The notes beneath the pieces are model-generated. The model did not search any database. It was not told the DNA's origin and saw only the letters and a program-made list of their open reading frames with translations. From Blastocatellia bacterium AA13 (GTDB lineage: Bacteria; Acidobacteriota; Blastocatellia; UBA7656), in assembly GCA_003222245.1 (NCBI GenBank), contig QHVH01000048.1, forward strand, positions 1 through 38,965: DNA of 38,965 nucleotides. Reading direction: 5' to 3'. Made by a program: the position numbers and the translations under genes. The stretch's first letter is position 1, and every line of letters starts with the position of its first letter. Shown piece by piece: positions 1 through 6,436 of this stretch.

Positions 1-120
1 TTTCCCCAACGCTTCATCGATCATTTTTCGGATCGGCCTCAGCGGATGATCTTGTGGCACCCTCTGTTCCGGCGATAGGTAGCTGTACATTGCCGCTTGC
101 TGAAAATCGTCTCCTCGCAT
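1..120 (-). CDS. Transposase, N-terminal 40 residues only (runs off the window)
   Basis: Reading the minus strand from ATG at 120 gives MRGDDFQQAAMYSYLSPEQR and then VPQDHPLRPIRKMIDEALGK. The SPEQRVPxDHPLRxIR pattern is the conserved N-terminus of a DDE transposase group usually annotated IS5 or IS1182 family. The DDE catalytic core lies outside the window. A terminal inverted repeat at 210-229 and an intact start with GGAGA a few codons inside argue for a real, possibly active IS rather than a decayed remnant, but only the first 120 bases are visible. Confidence 0.8.
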   Translation of the reverse strand, partial: MRGDDFQQAAMYSYLSPEQRVPQDHPLRPIRKMIDEALGK

Positions 121-233
121 TGTCCCTCGTTTATTTTGTTTTGGATTTCACCTGCTCCTTCTATATACGTTCTAATTCAAACCAGGTTGCTCCATTTCCC
201 AAACCAAACGAGCCTTTTTCAGCAGCCTGCTAG
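1..233 (-). mobile_element. Left-edge fragment of an IS5/IS1182-type insertion sequence
   Basis: The first 40 codons of a transposase (start at 120) run off the left edge. About 90 bases upstream of that start, 210-229 read on the minus strand as AGGCTGCTGAAAAAGGCTC, the kind of terminal repeat seen in IS elements with this transposase type. The repeat is followed outward by CTAG (230-233), which could be a 4-bp palindromic target site. I therefore place the IS end near 229-233. The element sits just downstream of the hicB gene, where that cassette's attC would be expected, so it probably inserted into the cassette array. The other IS end is outside the window, so the target duplication cannot be tested here. 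Confidence 0.7.
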
Positions 234-299
234 TCCACTAAGGTAGGATCGAGGACTGGCGCGGTGCTCCTTAGGTCTGACTATCGTTTGTACCTAGCC

Positions 300-497
300 C
301 TAGACCGCAACGTCTACCTCTCGCAGTTCACCATCCTGAACCAATTCATCAACGGCGGCCTGGTATTCTTTGATCGCATCTTGAATGTTTTCGAGAGCCT
401 CATCTTCAGTTGCCCCTTGAGACCAACAGCCAGGTAAACCGGGGCAGGACACGCTATATCCCTCGTCGGATTTGTACAACGCGATCTTGTATTTCAT
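300..497 (-). CDS. HicB-family antitoxin, orphan (no HicA beside it)
   Basis: A 65-residue protein with the typical HicB start MKYKIALYKSDEGYSVSCPG and the PGLPGCWSQG core, followed by an EALENIQDAI helix. This is the partial RNase-H-like fold of the HicB/UPF0150 family, which neutralises HicA mRNA interferase toxins. It lacks the C-terminal DNA-binding domain of longer HicB proteins. A clear GGAGG lies 8 bases upstream of the ATG. No HicA (about 60-80 residues, with a conserved His) is encoded on either side: 121-299 holds the IS end and 498-655 holds an attC site. It occupies its own cassette, with attC at 540-632 upstream; its own downstream attC appears to have been lost to the insertion sequence. 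Its function as a lone antitoxin is unknown. Confidence 0.85.
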   Translation of the reverse strand: MKYKIALYKSDEGYSVSCPGLPGCWSQGATEDEALENIQDAIKEYQAAVDELVQDGELREVDVAV

Positions 498-539
498 TCT
501 CTGGCCTCCGACTTGATTATACGCGTGATGGCTTCAGAC

Positions 540-632
540 AGCTAACGCTCCCGTTCAGCGGGGCCGCGAGTGGCACTCAAAGAATGCGTGAGAATCGCGC
601 TTCGCGGCCTCCGCTGCAACTGGTTGTTAGAC
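540..632 (-). repeat. attC site A (integron cassette recombination site)
   Basis: Imperfect palindrome running from AGCTAAC (540-546) to GTTAGAC (626-632). The inner arms are GTTCAGCGGGGCCGCG and CGCGGCCTCCGCTGCAAC. They pair completely except for two unpaired bases six positions apart, both in the right arm of the plus strand. Extra-helical bases confined to one arm are the polarity mark of attC sites. Their side puts the site in canonical orientation for the minus-strand gene just upstream (the toxin gene, ending at 656). Confidence 0.88.
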
Positions 633-655
633 GCCATTGAACGGCGGACGATCAA

Positions 656-1000
656 TTATGGTTTAAGACCCCCTTGAAATAAGTCTGTGACTGCTTCAAT
701 GATTTGTTTGAACTTTTCTGCCTTCAAAGTTCCGACCTGAGTAACAATCAAGCTGTCACTAGCGGTGAATAGCTTCCCTGGCCGTGCATAACTGATTACC
801 CGCAGCGCTCCTGTTTGCAGGCTGTCATCCTTGACCTCTATTGCCTTTGCATCTCCATACGGTTTACTCGTGATTTGACATAAAACCCAATCGCCTCGGC
901 CCGCCTCCGCCAGCACTAAAGCAGGTCGCAGTTTTGTTTGTGATAGGTCAGAAAAGGGAAATGGCACAAGAACTACTGCGCCCGTTGTAGGTGTGACCAC
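656..1000 (-). CDS. PemK/MazF-family toxin (mRNA interferase)
   Basis: A 114-residue protein with the MazF/PemK signature: an N-terminal strand GAVVLVPFPFSDLSQTKLRP followed by ALVLAEAGRGDWVLCQITSK. The family folds as an SH3-like barrel and cleaves mRNA at short sequences; the R-P-A-L-V-L segment follows the loop used for RNA contacts. The length is normal for the family. The gene overlaps the upstream antitoxin by 28 bases (973-1000), the usual coupled arrangement for type II toxin-antitoxin pairs. The pair fills one cassette: an attC follows the toxin stop (540-632) and another precedes the antitoxin (1258-1349). Confidence 0.87.
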   Translation of the reverse strand: MVTPTTGAVVLVPFPFSDLSQTKLRPALVLAEAGRGDWVLCQITSKPYGDAKAIEVKDDSLQTGALRVISYARPGKLFTASDSLIVTQVGTLKAEKFKQIIEAVTDLFQGGLKP

Positions 1001-1194
1001 GCAGCATCCTCCTCTGGCTTATTCCAATCTTCGGCAAGGGCCGACTCACTCAGCAGGGCGGTCTCAGCGATGCTCGTCGCCGGTTCCTCTTCCAATATAG
1101 TTACAAGTGCGCGCCTGGCAGCCGGCAAGTTTATGGATTCCAAAAGCCGAATTTGGCCGTTCTCGTCAATCACTGCTTCAATAGTCTTGATCAT
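973..1194 (-). CDS. Antitoxin of the PemK/MazF-type pair
   Basis: A 73-residue acidic protein beginning MIKTIEAVIDENGQIRLLES. This short beta-hairpin start (a 'VIDENGxIRL' pattern) resembles AbrB/DUF-type or AF2212-like antitoxins. The C-terminal half is rich in Glu and Ala, as expected for the disordered toxin-binding tail. A strong GGAGG lies 7-8 bases upstream of the ATG, and the 3' end overlaps the toxin gene. The function is inferred mainly from position before a PemK/MazF toxin; I cannot assign the exact antitoxin family. Confidence 0.78.
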   Translation of the reverse strand: MIKTIEAVIDENGQIRLLESINLPAARRALVTILEEEPATSIAETALLSESALAEDWNKPEEDAAWSHLQRAQ

Positions 1195-1257
1195 TATCTG
1201 CCTCCGCAGTCATTTTACCTGATTTACAGTTTGGACATGAACTGCTCAAGTGCAGGC

Positions 1258-1349
1258 GTCTAACGCCCCGCGTAACCGGGCGCGCGCCAACACTCCGAGC
1301 CACCATGCAAAGCCCGCTTCGCGCGCTCCGGTTTACGCGATTGTTAGAC
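1258..1349 (-). repeat. attC site B
   Basis: Runs from GTCTAAC (1258-1264) to GTTAGAC (1343-1349), a perfect pair of R boxes. The arms CGCGTAACCGGGCGCGCG and CGCGCGCTCCGGTTTACGCG pair except for two unpaired bases six positions apart in the right arm, the same layout as site A although the arm sequence differs. It lies between the antitoxin gene and the exported-protein gene, immediately downstream of the latter, as expected for its cassette. Confidence 0.9.
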
Positions 1350-1368
1350 AGCAGTTCCTCGCGTGCAG

Positions 1369-1905
1369 TCAATTTCTTGCTGCCCTATTTGCGGCTTCTA
1401 CTCTTGATAAACACAGCCGTGCAATAGCAGCAAGCGGTTCATTCTGCTGTCTCGACATACGGCGAAGGTTTGATCGAACGCCTCGCAATATCTCCTTTGG
1501 CATTCCAGACCCATCCATCGCTCCTGCCGAGAAAGATAATTCTTCTTGCTGCCTTCGAGGCCGAGACACTATAGCGTTAAGAAATAATCGCGGATTCTTC
1601 CAAAGTACGTCTTCTCCCAAAAAGCTCCCAATCAACTCAGCTAAATCGCCATCACTTTTGAGTCCGAGATCGAGCAACGACGCCAGAATTTGCTTATCCC
1701 CTCGATGGAATAAATCAATAGCTTGTTCAGCGGCAACTTCACAGTCTGAGGTACTGGCTTTCGTTGAACACTTATGCAATGCAGCAATTATCTTTTTGCG
1801 ATCTGTCTTAGCTCTGTCGACCTGAGCAGATGCGCAAATAGAAGAAGAGAGTATAAGTAGAACAACACTAAACTTCATTCCCTTTTGCTGCTTGGTTCTT
1901 CGCAT
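1369..1905 (-). CDS. Small exported protein of unknown function
   Basis: I chose ATG at 1905 (178 residues) because GGAGGTG sits 5 bases upstream. The open frame continues to 2076, but that extension crosses an attC site and is unlikely to be coding. The N-terminus is basic and then hydrophobic (MKFSVVLLILSSSICASAQ), a signal peptide probably cut after ASA. The mature part is mostly helical, with two cysteines early (HKCSTKASTSDC) that could form a disulfide. It contains no catalytic motif I recognise. It is alone in its cassette, with attC B after it and attC C before it. It could be a periplasmic or secreted effector, but nothing in the sequence establishes that. Confidence 0.68.
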   Translation of the reverse strand: MRRTKQQKGMKFSVVLLILSSSICASAQVDRAKTDRKKIIAALHKCSTKASTSDCEVAAEQAIDLFHRGDKQILASLLDLGLKSDGDLAELIGSFLGEDVLWKNPRLFLNAIVSRPRRQQEELSFSAGAMDGSGMPKEILRGVRSNLRRMSRQQNEPLAAIARLCLSRVEAANRAARN

Positions 1906-1928
1906 TTCGCCACCTCCAAACTCCTGCT

Positions 1929-2033
1929 GTCTAACGTAAAAGATTCTTTGCGTGGTTTCGCGGCCGTGCGGAACTATGATGACAAAGTCGAGCTGGATTC
2001 GGCGGCGAACACCGCGCAAAGAACCCGTTGGAC
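1929..2033 (-). repeat. attC site C
   Basis: R boxes GTCTAAC (1929-1935) and GTTGGAC (2027-2033). The arms TTCTTTGCGTGGTTTCGC and the complement of GCGAACACCGCGCAAAGAA pair with one or two unpaired bases. The centre is longer and more degenerate than in sites A and B. It ends 24 bases before the ATG of the exported-protein gene, so it belongs to whatever cassette once preceded that gene. No convincing gene is found directly upstream of it (2034-2490). Confidence 0.75.
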
Positions 2034-2490
2034 TAAACCGCGGCGGGATTATATGGGCGTTGAATCTGCTTTGCAATCGGGCTGAAGATGACGAGAGCGC
2101 TCCAGCAGGACCGGCTCGCTCTGATGGGCGATAGCTTTGCGGCCCAGGCTCAGTGAAGGAGCATAAAGTGAGGCATGAAGATCAATGCGATTGTGGAGGT
2201 ATTGGAGCGCGTCCCAGGTTTGCGGGCATACCTCTATTGTCGCGACACGAATGTCGGCAAGAGATTGTGAGCAATACTCAAAGCTAGGGTTCGTTAACAA
2301 ACTCACTGGAATCAACTCACTGGTAATTTCTCAAGAGCTATCCAATCGCGTGCTCCACGACTGTAATGTGAGTGGAGGTATGCTTTCAACGAATGATCGG
2401 ATCATTTCCTTCTGTGTACGATACCATCAATAGTCGCCGTTCCTGCGACTCTCAGATGATGATGTAACGATGCTCCCAAATCAGAGATTT
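2034..2490. other. 457-bp stretch without a convincing gene
   Basis: Nothing here reads as a clear gene. A minus-strand frame (2049-2315) starts only at TTG, has no ribosome binding site and has no recognisable protein character. A plus-strand 32-codon frame begins at ATG 2175 (MKINAIVEVLERVPGLRAYL). It looks mildly protein-like but has no support. A 15-base perfect inverted repeat (7-1-7) lies at 2392-2406. This stretch separates the left cassette array from the AraC/VOC operon, so it may contain a junction of the larger block. Confidence 0.5.
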
Positions 2491-2892
2491 CTAGTCGCTC
2501 TTGGATGGCTCCCAAAGCTCGATCTTGTTGCCATCCGGGTCCGTCACCCATGCGAATTTCCCATATCCTTCGTAGTCTTCAGTCTTATCAATAGCCACGC
2601 CCTTCGACTGGAGATGAGAAAGAGTTTCCGCCATGCTCTTTACGCAGTAGTTAATCCGACCCGTTCGTGGCTTATCCGTGATGTCCTGATCAGTGGACAT
2701 AATCGCCCACGCTGTCGTTCTCTTGATCTCGGGATTTTCAAGATCCCTATATTCAAATGATGTATAGACCGAGTTGCACTCACTATCCTGGCCCTCGGGA
2801 ACTATTCCGAGGCAATCGCGATACCACTCAATCAACCGCTTGGGATTGTTGGTGAACAAAAACACTCCGCCGATGCCATTAATTAAGCTCAT
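2491..2892 (-). CDS. VOC-family protein (glyoxalase/dioxygenase fold), cytosolic
   Basis: A 133-residue single-domain VOC protein. It has the N-terminal strand GIGGVFLFTNNPKRLIEWYRD and the C-terminal FAWVTDPDGNKIELWEP, where the final Glu is the usual metal ligand of this fold. Members include glyoxalases, antibiotic-binding resistance proteins and ring-cleaving dioxygenases; the substrate cannot be told from sequence. The ATG lies one base after the stop of the exported VOC gene, and a GGGGA upstream serves as ribosome binding site, so it is translated as the third gene of the AraC-VOC-VOC operon. No signal peptide is present. Confidence 0.9.
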   Translation of the reverse strand: MSLINGIGGVFLFTNNPKRLIEWYRDCLGIVPEGQDSECNSVYTSFEYRDLENPEIKRTTAWAIMSTDQDITDKPRTGRINYCVKSMAETLSHLQSKGVAIDKTEDYEGYGKFAWVTDPDGNKIELWEPSKSD

Positions 2893-2893
2893 A

Positions 2894-3373
2894 TTATTTT
2901 CCCCATATAGTCACTTCGTTGCCGTCTGGATCGTGAAAGTGCGCAAACTGACCTTGATCCGGATCTTTTTCGGTCGAATCCGGCACGAGTCCTTTACTTT
3001 TCAGAGCCGACAAGCTGCTCTCGAAATTTTCGACGCGATATACGACTGAAACACTTGCTGAACATTTCTTCGGAGCATCTGCTTTTTTAGGATGAATGCC
3101 AAAGGCAAACAGGCCGGCGGCGGTGTTGAGTTTGCCGTAATATCCTCCCCTGAATTCCTTCGTCTCGATCCCAAACCGCGAATACCAGTCGGCAAGAACT
3201 TTCGCGTCCTGGCATGGATTGATCGAGATCGCGCCGACATACAGTATTTTCGCCCCAGGCGACTGAGACGCCGTTGGCGATTGGGCAAACGCCGACATCG
3301 ACAGAAAAACAAGCGGGACGGCAAGATAGATTTTTCGAATCGCCATAGCTCGAATCATCCTCATAAATTTCAT
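2894..3373 (-). CDS. Exported VOC-family protein
   Basis: 159 residues. The start is basic and hydrophobic (MAIRKIYLAVPLVFLSMSAF, residues about 11-30) and ends AFAQ, a standard signal peptide. It is followed by a VOC domain from about residue 42 (KILYVGAISINPCQDAKVLADWY) to FAHFHDPDGNEVTIWGK. The ATG follows the AraC-gene stop by one base, and GAGGAG inside the end of that gene acts as the ribosome binding site. VOC proteins are normally cytosolic, so an exported copy next to a cytosolic homologue is uncommon. It could bind or modify a compound in the periplasm, but the ligand is unknown. Confidence 0.88.
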   Translation of the reverse strand: MKFMRMIRAMAIRKIYLAVPLVFLSMSAFAQSPTASQSPGAKILYVGAISINPCQDAKVLADWYSRFGIETKEFRGGYYGKLNTAAGLFAFGIHPKKADAPKKCSASVSVVYRVENFESSLSALKSKGLVPDSTEKDPDQGQFAHFHDPDGNEVTIWGK

Positions 3374-3374
3374 G

Positions 3375-4310
3375 TTAGCTCCTCATCTCTGCATGTTTCC
3401 GAACCGGCAGGCATAGTTCCAATTCAAAATGCGACCAATCCATCGCGCTTTCTTTGTCCAGGAAAACCTCAAGCGCCGGCGCGTGCTCGGGCTCGTAGGC
3501 ACTAGTGATAAGCCAATCTCTGTAAAGGTAGTCCCAGGCTGTAGCCACCTTATGTAAATCTCCTGAAACCTTTATGACCGCGTATCGCATGGCCGGCATT
3601 TTCAATTTCGACATTCCTTCCATGCACTCGAAGGGAAAAGACGACGCAAGACAGACCTCATATCGATAGAGATGCTTCGGGGTCACGTGCGGATCGTCTA
3701 CCGTCATTCCGAAAAGAATTCCCTCCGAAAAAATATCCTGGGATTTGGCCCATTCGATCAGCGTCTTGAAGGCGGTAAGCACCCTGTCCATTTCGAAGGC
3801 ATTCGTAACCCGAATATAGGCGACTTGCCTTTCGGGAATGTCGATCAATCTCACTGGAAAGGCAGCTCGCTTTTCCTCCGCGCTCATGGAAAGACCATAT
3901 TCGTCTTCCGGGAAAAGTTCTTTGCAAATCTTGCTCTTTTTGATCTCGCCGCTTTTTCGATACTGCCTTGGCGAAGTGTCGTAGCCGGCTCGGAAGGCGC
4001 GGGAAAACGTGGCCGATGACGAAAAGCCGCAATCCAAGGCTATATCGGTCAGGCTCTGTTCGGAGTAACGAAGAAGCCGAGCGGCCTTTTTAAGACGAAG
4101 CCGATTCGTAAAATTTTTCAGGGTTTCGCCGGAAACCGCTCTAAACATCCGATGGAAGTGAAATTCCGAGAAGCAGGCAACACTGGCAAGCTCAGCCAGC
4201 CCCACCTGGCGATCCAGGTTCCCGCGAAGATAATCAATGACCCAATCGATTCTTTGGGCATATTCGCTGTTGGCCTGGGGCTTTGGGCTCGGCACGGATT
4301 CTGTCGACAT
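3375..4310 (-). CDS. AraC-family regulator with GyrI-like effector domain
   Basis: 311 residues. Residues about 18-118 are an AraC-type double helix-turn-helix; the second helix region IALDCGFSSSATFSRAFRAG is close to the family consensus. Residues about 150-305 form a GyrI-like/SOUL-type small-molecule binding domain (starts VRLIDIPERQVAYIRV), as in Rob- and BmrR-like regulators. Established members sense hydrophobic or cationic compounds and activate nearby resistance genes. Here it is the first gene of an operon with two VOC proteins, consistent with a drug- or metabolite-responsive unit. A 15-base perfect inverted repeat at 4340-4354, 30 bases before the start, could be its operator. The start lacks a good ribosome binding site, so GTG at codon 6 is an alternative. 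Confidence 0.95.
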   Translation of the reverse strand: MSTESVPSPKPQANSEYAQRIDWVIDYLRGNLDRQVGLAELASVACFSEFHFHRMFRAVSGETLKNFTNRLRLKKAARLLRYSEQSLTDIALDCGFSSSATFSRAFRAGYDTSPRQYRKSGEIKKSKICKELFPEDEYGLSMSAEEKRAAFPVRLIDIPERQVAYIRVTNAFEMDRVLTAFKTLIEWAKSQDIFSEGILFGMTVDDPHVTPKHLYRYEVCLASSFPFECMEGMSKLKMPAMRYAVIKVSGDLHKVATAWDYLYRDWLITSAYEPEHAPALEVFLDKESAMDWSHFELELCLPVRKHAEMRS

Positions 4311-4339
4311 GTGCCGTACATATATATCCCAATCGGCCC

Positions 4340-4354
4340 GATGCTGTCAGCATC
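4340..4354. promoter_or_regulatory. Candidate operator upstream of the AraC-type gene
   Basis: GATGCTG-T-CAGCATC is a perfect 7-1-7 inverted repeat 30 bases upstream of the regulator's ATG. The position suits autoregulation. By chance about 2.4 perfect 7-1-7 repeats are expected in a window this size (38,965/16,384), and three were noticed, so only its location makes it a candidate. Confidence 0.35.
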
Positions 4355-4397
4355 CAAGTTTGACTATCATGAGTGATAACCACATGAGCCCATTTAT

Positions 4398-4414
4398 CCC
4401 TTCTGATCAAAGGG
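4398..4414. other. Small inverted repeat between the TPR and AraC-type genes
   Basis: CCCTT-CTGATCA-AAGGG-like hairpin with a 5-bp stem in the 176-bp gap between the TPR gene (ends 4487) and the AraC-type gene (starts 4310). It has no T-run, so it is a weak terminator candidate at best; it might also be a protein-binding site. Confidence 0.2.
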
Positions 4415-4486
4415 GTCGTGACATCTAGTGCTTAATTCCTCGGCTGAGAAGCGCGCGCCCATAGATTCGTCAGCGCCCGTAAGCCC

Positions 4487-5716
4487 CTATTTCCCTCCGC
4501 CGGTTAAAATATACTCGACGACATAGCGGCGCAGTTTGTCTCGATTTTGTCTGAGGTATATGGGATGATCTGCCGCGATTTCCTGATCAGGTCGAGACAC
4601 CAAAATATATGCTTCCAACAACCCTTCATCATTAAGTTTTTTCAATTTCGCCAGCGCCGGATTGAGATTCTTCACGTTCTTGTCGCTGGTAGCCCGCGTC
4701 AGAACGCTTCGCAGAGCGTCGGCCTCCTCGGCCAAGCTATGACGGTATGTTTTCTCGTTCGTAAATGTTCTTGCGAATTTTTCCCTTCGCCAGATCGCAC
4801 GAGTCGCGACGTAGGAAATCCATGCAAAAGAGCCATCGTCTTTGCCCCTTAACAGCGCACTCGCGTCTAAATCAATCTTCGCATCGCCCTTCTCGTCAAA
4901 AACAAGATTGGTCGGGATATCGATTTGCGGATGTGCCAGGTTAGTGTTGGTCACTTGCGCCCATTGCATCAAGCCGGCGCCGGAAAATTGGCTGTAGGGT
5001 TCACTAACGTAGGCTTCGACGTATCGATCACGCGCCTGATCGTATTTGCCCTGCTTCATCAAAGGTGTTGCTGAGTAGCGGTAGGCTATCTCTCTATTTG
5101 GATCAATTGCAATGGCCTTTTGATACCAGGTTTCGGCCTGCTGGAAATCACCTTGTTGATAATAAACGTCGCCAGAGAAAAGCGCTGCTTCGTATAATGT
5201 CGGATCGAGTTGCAATACCGCCTGGTAGTTTCTGAGTGCGTCGTTGAGCTTGCCCTGTGAGAAAAAGGCCTCGGCCTCAGCCATTAATTTGTTCGCGGCG
5301 GCGTTTTGCGACCCCCACTCGCCCGCCGATCCATCTGGCGGAATACTTTGAATAAGTGCGTCAACTACCGAATTCTCGATGCTCAATTCTTTGGACTTGA
5401 TGAAAGCGTTACGGGCACGAATGCGTAGTGACTTGCGCGCAGCGCCATCGCTTGTGATATTTGCCTGTGCGATTAAAGCAAATCCGAGATAAAAGTGTGT
5501 TTCGGGATTGTCAGGCTCGGCTATCGAGAGCTTCTCCAAGATCGGTAAAGCCTCTGTGTATTTTTGCTGTTTGATTAACTCAGTCGCCTTTTGCTTTAAC
5601 TCCTGGCCGCTATCGCCCGCCTGGACGCATATCGCCAAGGGCTGGCAAACCGTTGATAGGCAAAAGAACAGGAGCGCGAAACAAGTCGCCATTTTGAAAA
5701 TGTTACATTGAAACAT
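4487..5716 (-). CDS. Exported TPR-repeat protein
   Basis: 409 residues. AAGGAG lies 7 bases before the ATG at 5716. Residues about 9-33 are hydrophobic (MATCFALLFFCLSTVCQPLA) and act as a signal peptide. TPR units are visible at about residues 37-75 (ELIKQQKYTEALPILEKLS), 150-185, 186-220 (GDFQQAETWYQKAIAIDPN) and 220-255. The C-terminal third (about 265-409) is not TPR and I do not recognise it. TPR proteins act as scaffolds; in related bacteria such genes are common and mostly uncharacterised. It lies 720 bp downstream of the NRPS on the same strand, but the long gap argues against a shared transcript. It contains no hydrolase motif that could stand in for the missing NRPS thioesterase. Confidence 0.9.
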   Translation of the reverse strand: MFQCNIFKMATCFALLFFCLSTVCQPLAICVQAGDSGQELKQKATELIKQQKYTEALPILEKLSIAEPDNPETHFYLGFALIAQANITSDGAARKSLRIRARNAFIKSKELSIENSVVDALIQSIPPDGSAGEWGSQNAAANKLMAEAEAFFSQGKLNDALRNYQAVLQLDPTLYEAALFSGDVYYQQGDFQQAETWYQKAIAIDPNREIAYRYSATPLMKQGKYDQARDRYVEAYVSEPYSQFSGAGLMQWAQVTNTNLAHPQIDIPTNLVFDEKGDAKIDLDASALLRGKDDGSFAWISYVATRAIWRREKFARTFTNEKTYRHSLAEEADALRSVLTRATSDKNVKNLNPALAKLKKLNDEGLLEAYILVSRPDQEIAADHPIYLRQNRDKLRRYVVEYILTGGGK

Positions 5717-6436
5717 ATTTACTCCTTATAAAGATTTCAGCTAACGAAAGGTAGTCATTTAACGCTCATGATAACCTGCGCTCGCTGAGCAAAGCCGGCA
5801 TCGGGTTTGATCCTAACCCGAAGACCGACGGGTCGTCCGGACCTGGGCAGCTAGCCCATTCCTAAACGCCGAGACTCTCGACCGCGAAAGATTCACCTAC
5901 GAAGAGACAGGTTTTACAGCTTGAACTCACCGTTGTGAATCCTGTTGTGGCGAGTGAAACAATACACGATTCCTCAAGGCTAGGCTCGTTCCTTCAAGTC
6001 AGCCTGACTTCACGGCACAAGAGCTCTCAATACGTTAGACGCGTTCTGGTTTGTTGGTTTTACCATCTCAACAATAACCACAGCTAAGCATCGAATTCTT
6101 TCATATCAACATCAGTCAAATCTCCAACTCTGTGAACGATAAGATTCTGATGGATTGCGTAGATTCCTAGATTGAATCAAACATTTCCCTCGGGGTGAAT
6201 ATCGGCAGATTGACTTCGATTTTTGATTCTTCACAGTTCAGTCGTACTTACGAAGATGTGAGAGATTTCAATGAAGACGGCCTTATATAAAAAAGAGCGG
6301 GAGCGAGTTCCCTTACCGACCTGTCCAGGAACGCATCGGATTCAATGGACCAATCGTTTATACAAAATCCTTGACGCTGCCGTCATCAACGGGCGACGAG
6401 ATGGCTTCAACAACCCGCGAGACAGCTTTGACTCAT
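5717..6436. other. 720-bp intergenic region between the TPR gene and the NRPS
   Basis: No gene-like frame is seen on the minus strand, and in particular no remnant of a thioesterase. Visible elements are a short hairpin with CGGGTT/AACCCG arms (5802-5820), a perfect 7-1-7 inverted repeat AAGTCAG-C-CTGACTT (5996-6010), a lone GTTAGAC without a pairing arm (6034-6040), and a weak terminator-like structure after the NRPS (6286-6312). The TPR gene promoter must lie in its lower-coordinate part, but I cannot pick a clear -35/-10 pair. Confidence 0.5.
6286..6312 (-). terminator. Weak terminator-like element downstream of the NRPS
   Basis: On the minus strand GGGA-ACTCGC-TCCC is followed shortly by CTCTTTTTTAT. 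The stem is only 4 bp, so intrinsic termination would be weak. It lies about 125 bases after the NRPS stop codon, in the right place and orientation. Confidence 0.25.

Noticed and set aside
1250-1825. 191-codon plus-strand frame
   Set aside because: It starts inside attC B and lies antisense to the exported-protein gene, which has a signal peptide and a good ribosome binding site.
2049-2315. 88-codon minus-strand frame ending just before attC C
   Set aside because: It starts only at TTG, has no ribosome binding site and no protein-like composition, although its position would suit a cassette gene.
2392-2406. AATGATC-G-GATCATT as an operator or terminator
   Set aside because: It lies after the end of the VOC operon, has no T-run, and repeats of this kind are expected about twice by chance in the window.
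5739-6040. A possible tenth attC between AGCTAAC (5739) and GTTAGAC (6034)
   Set aside because: The spacing of about 300 bp is too long and no pairing inner arms with one-sided unpaired bases are found.
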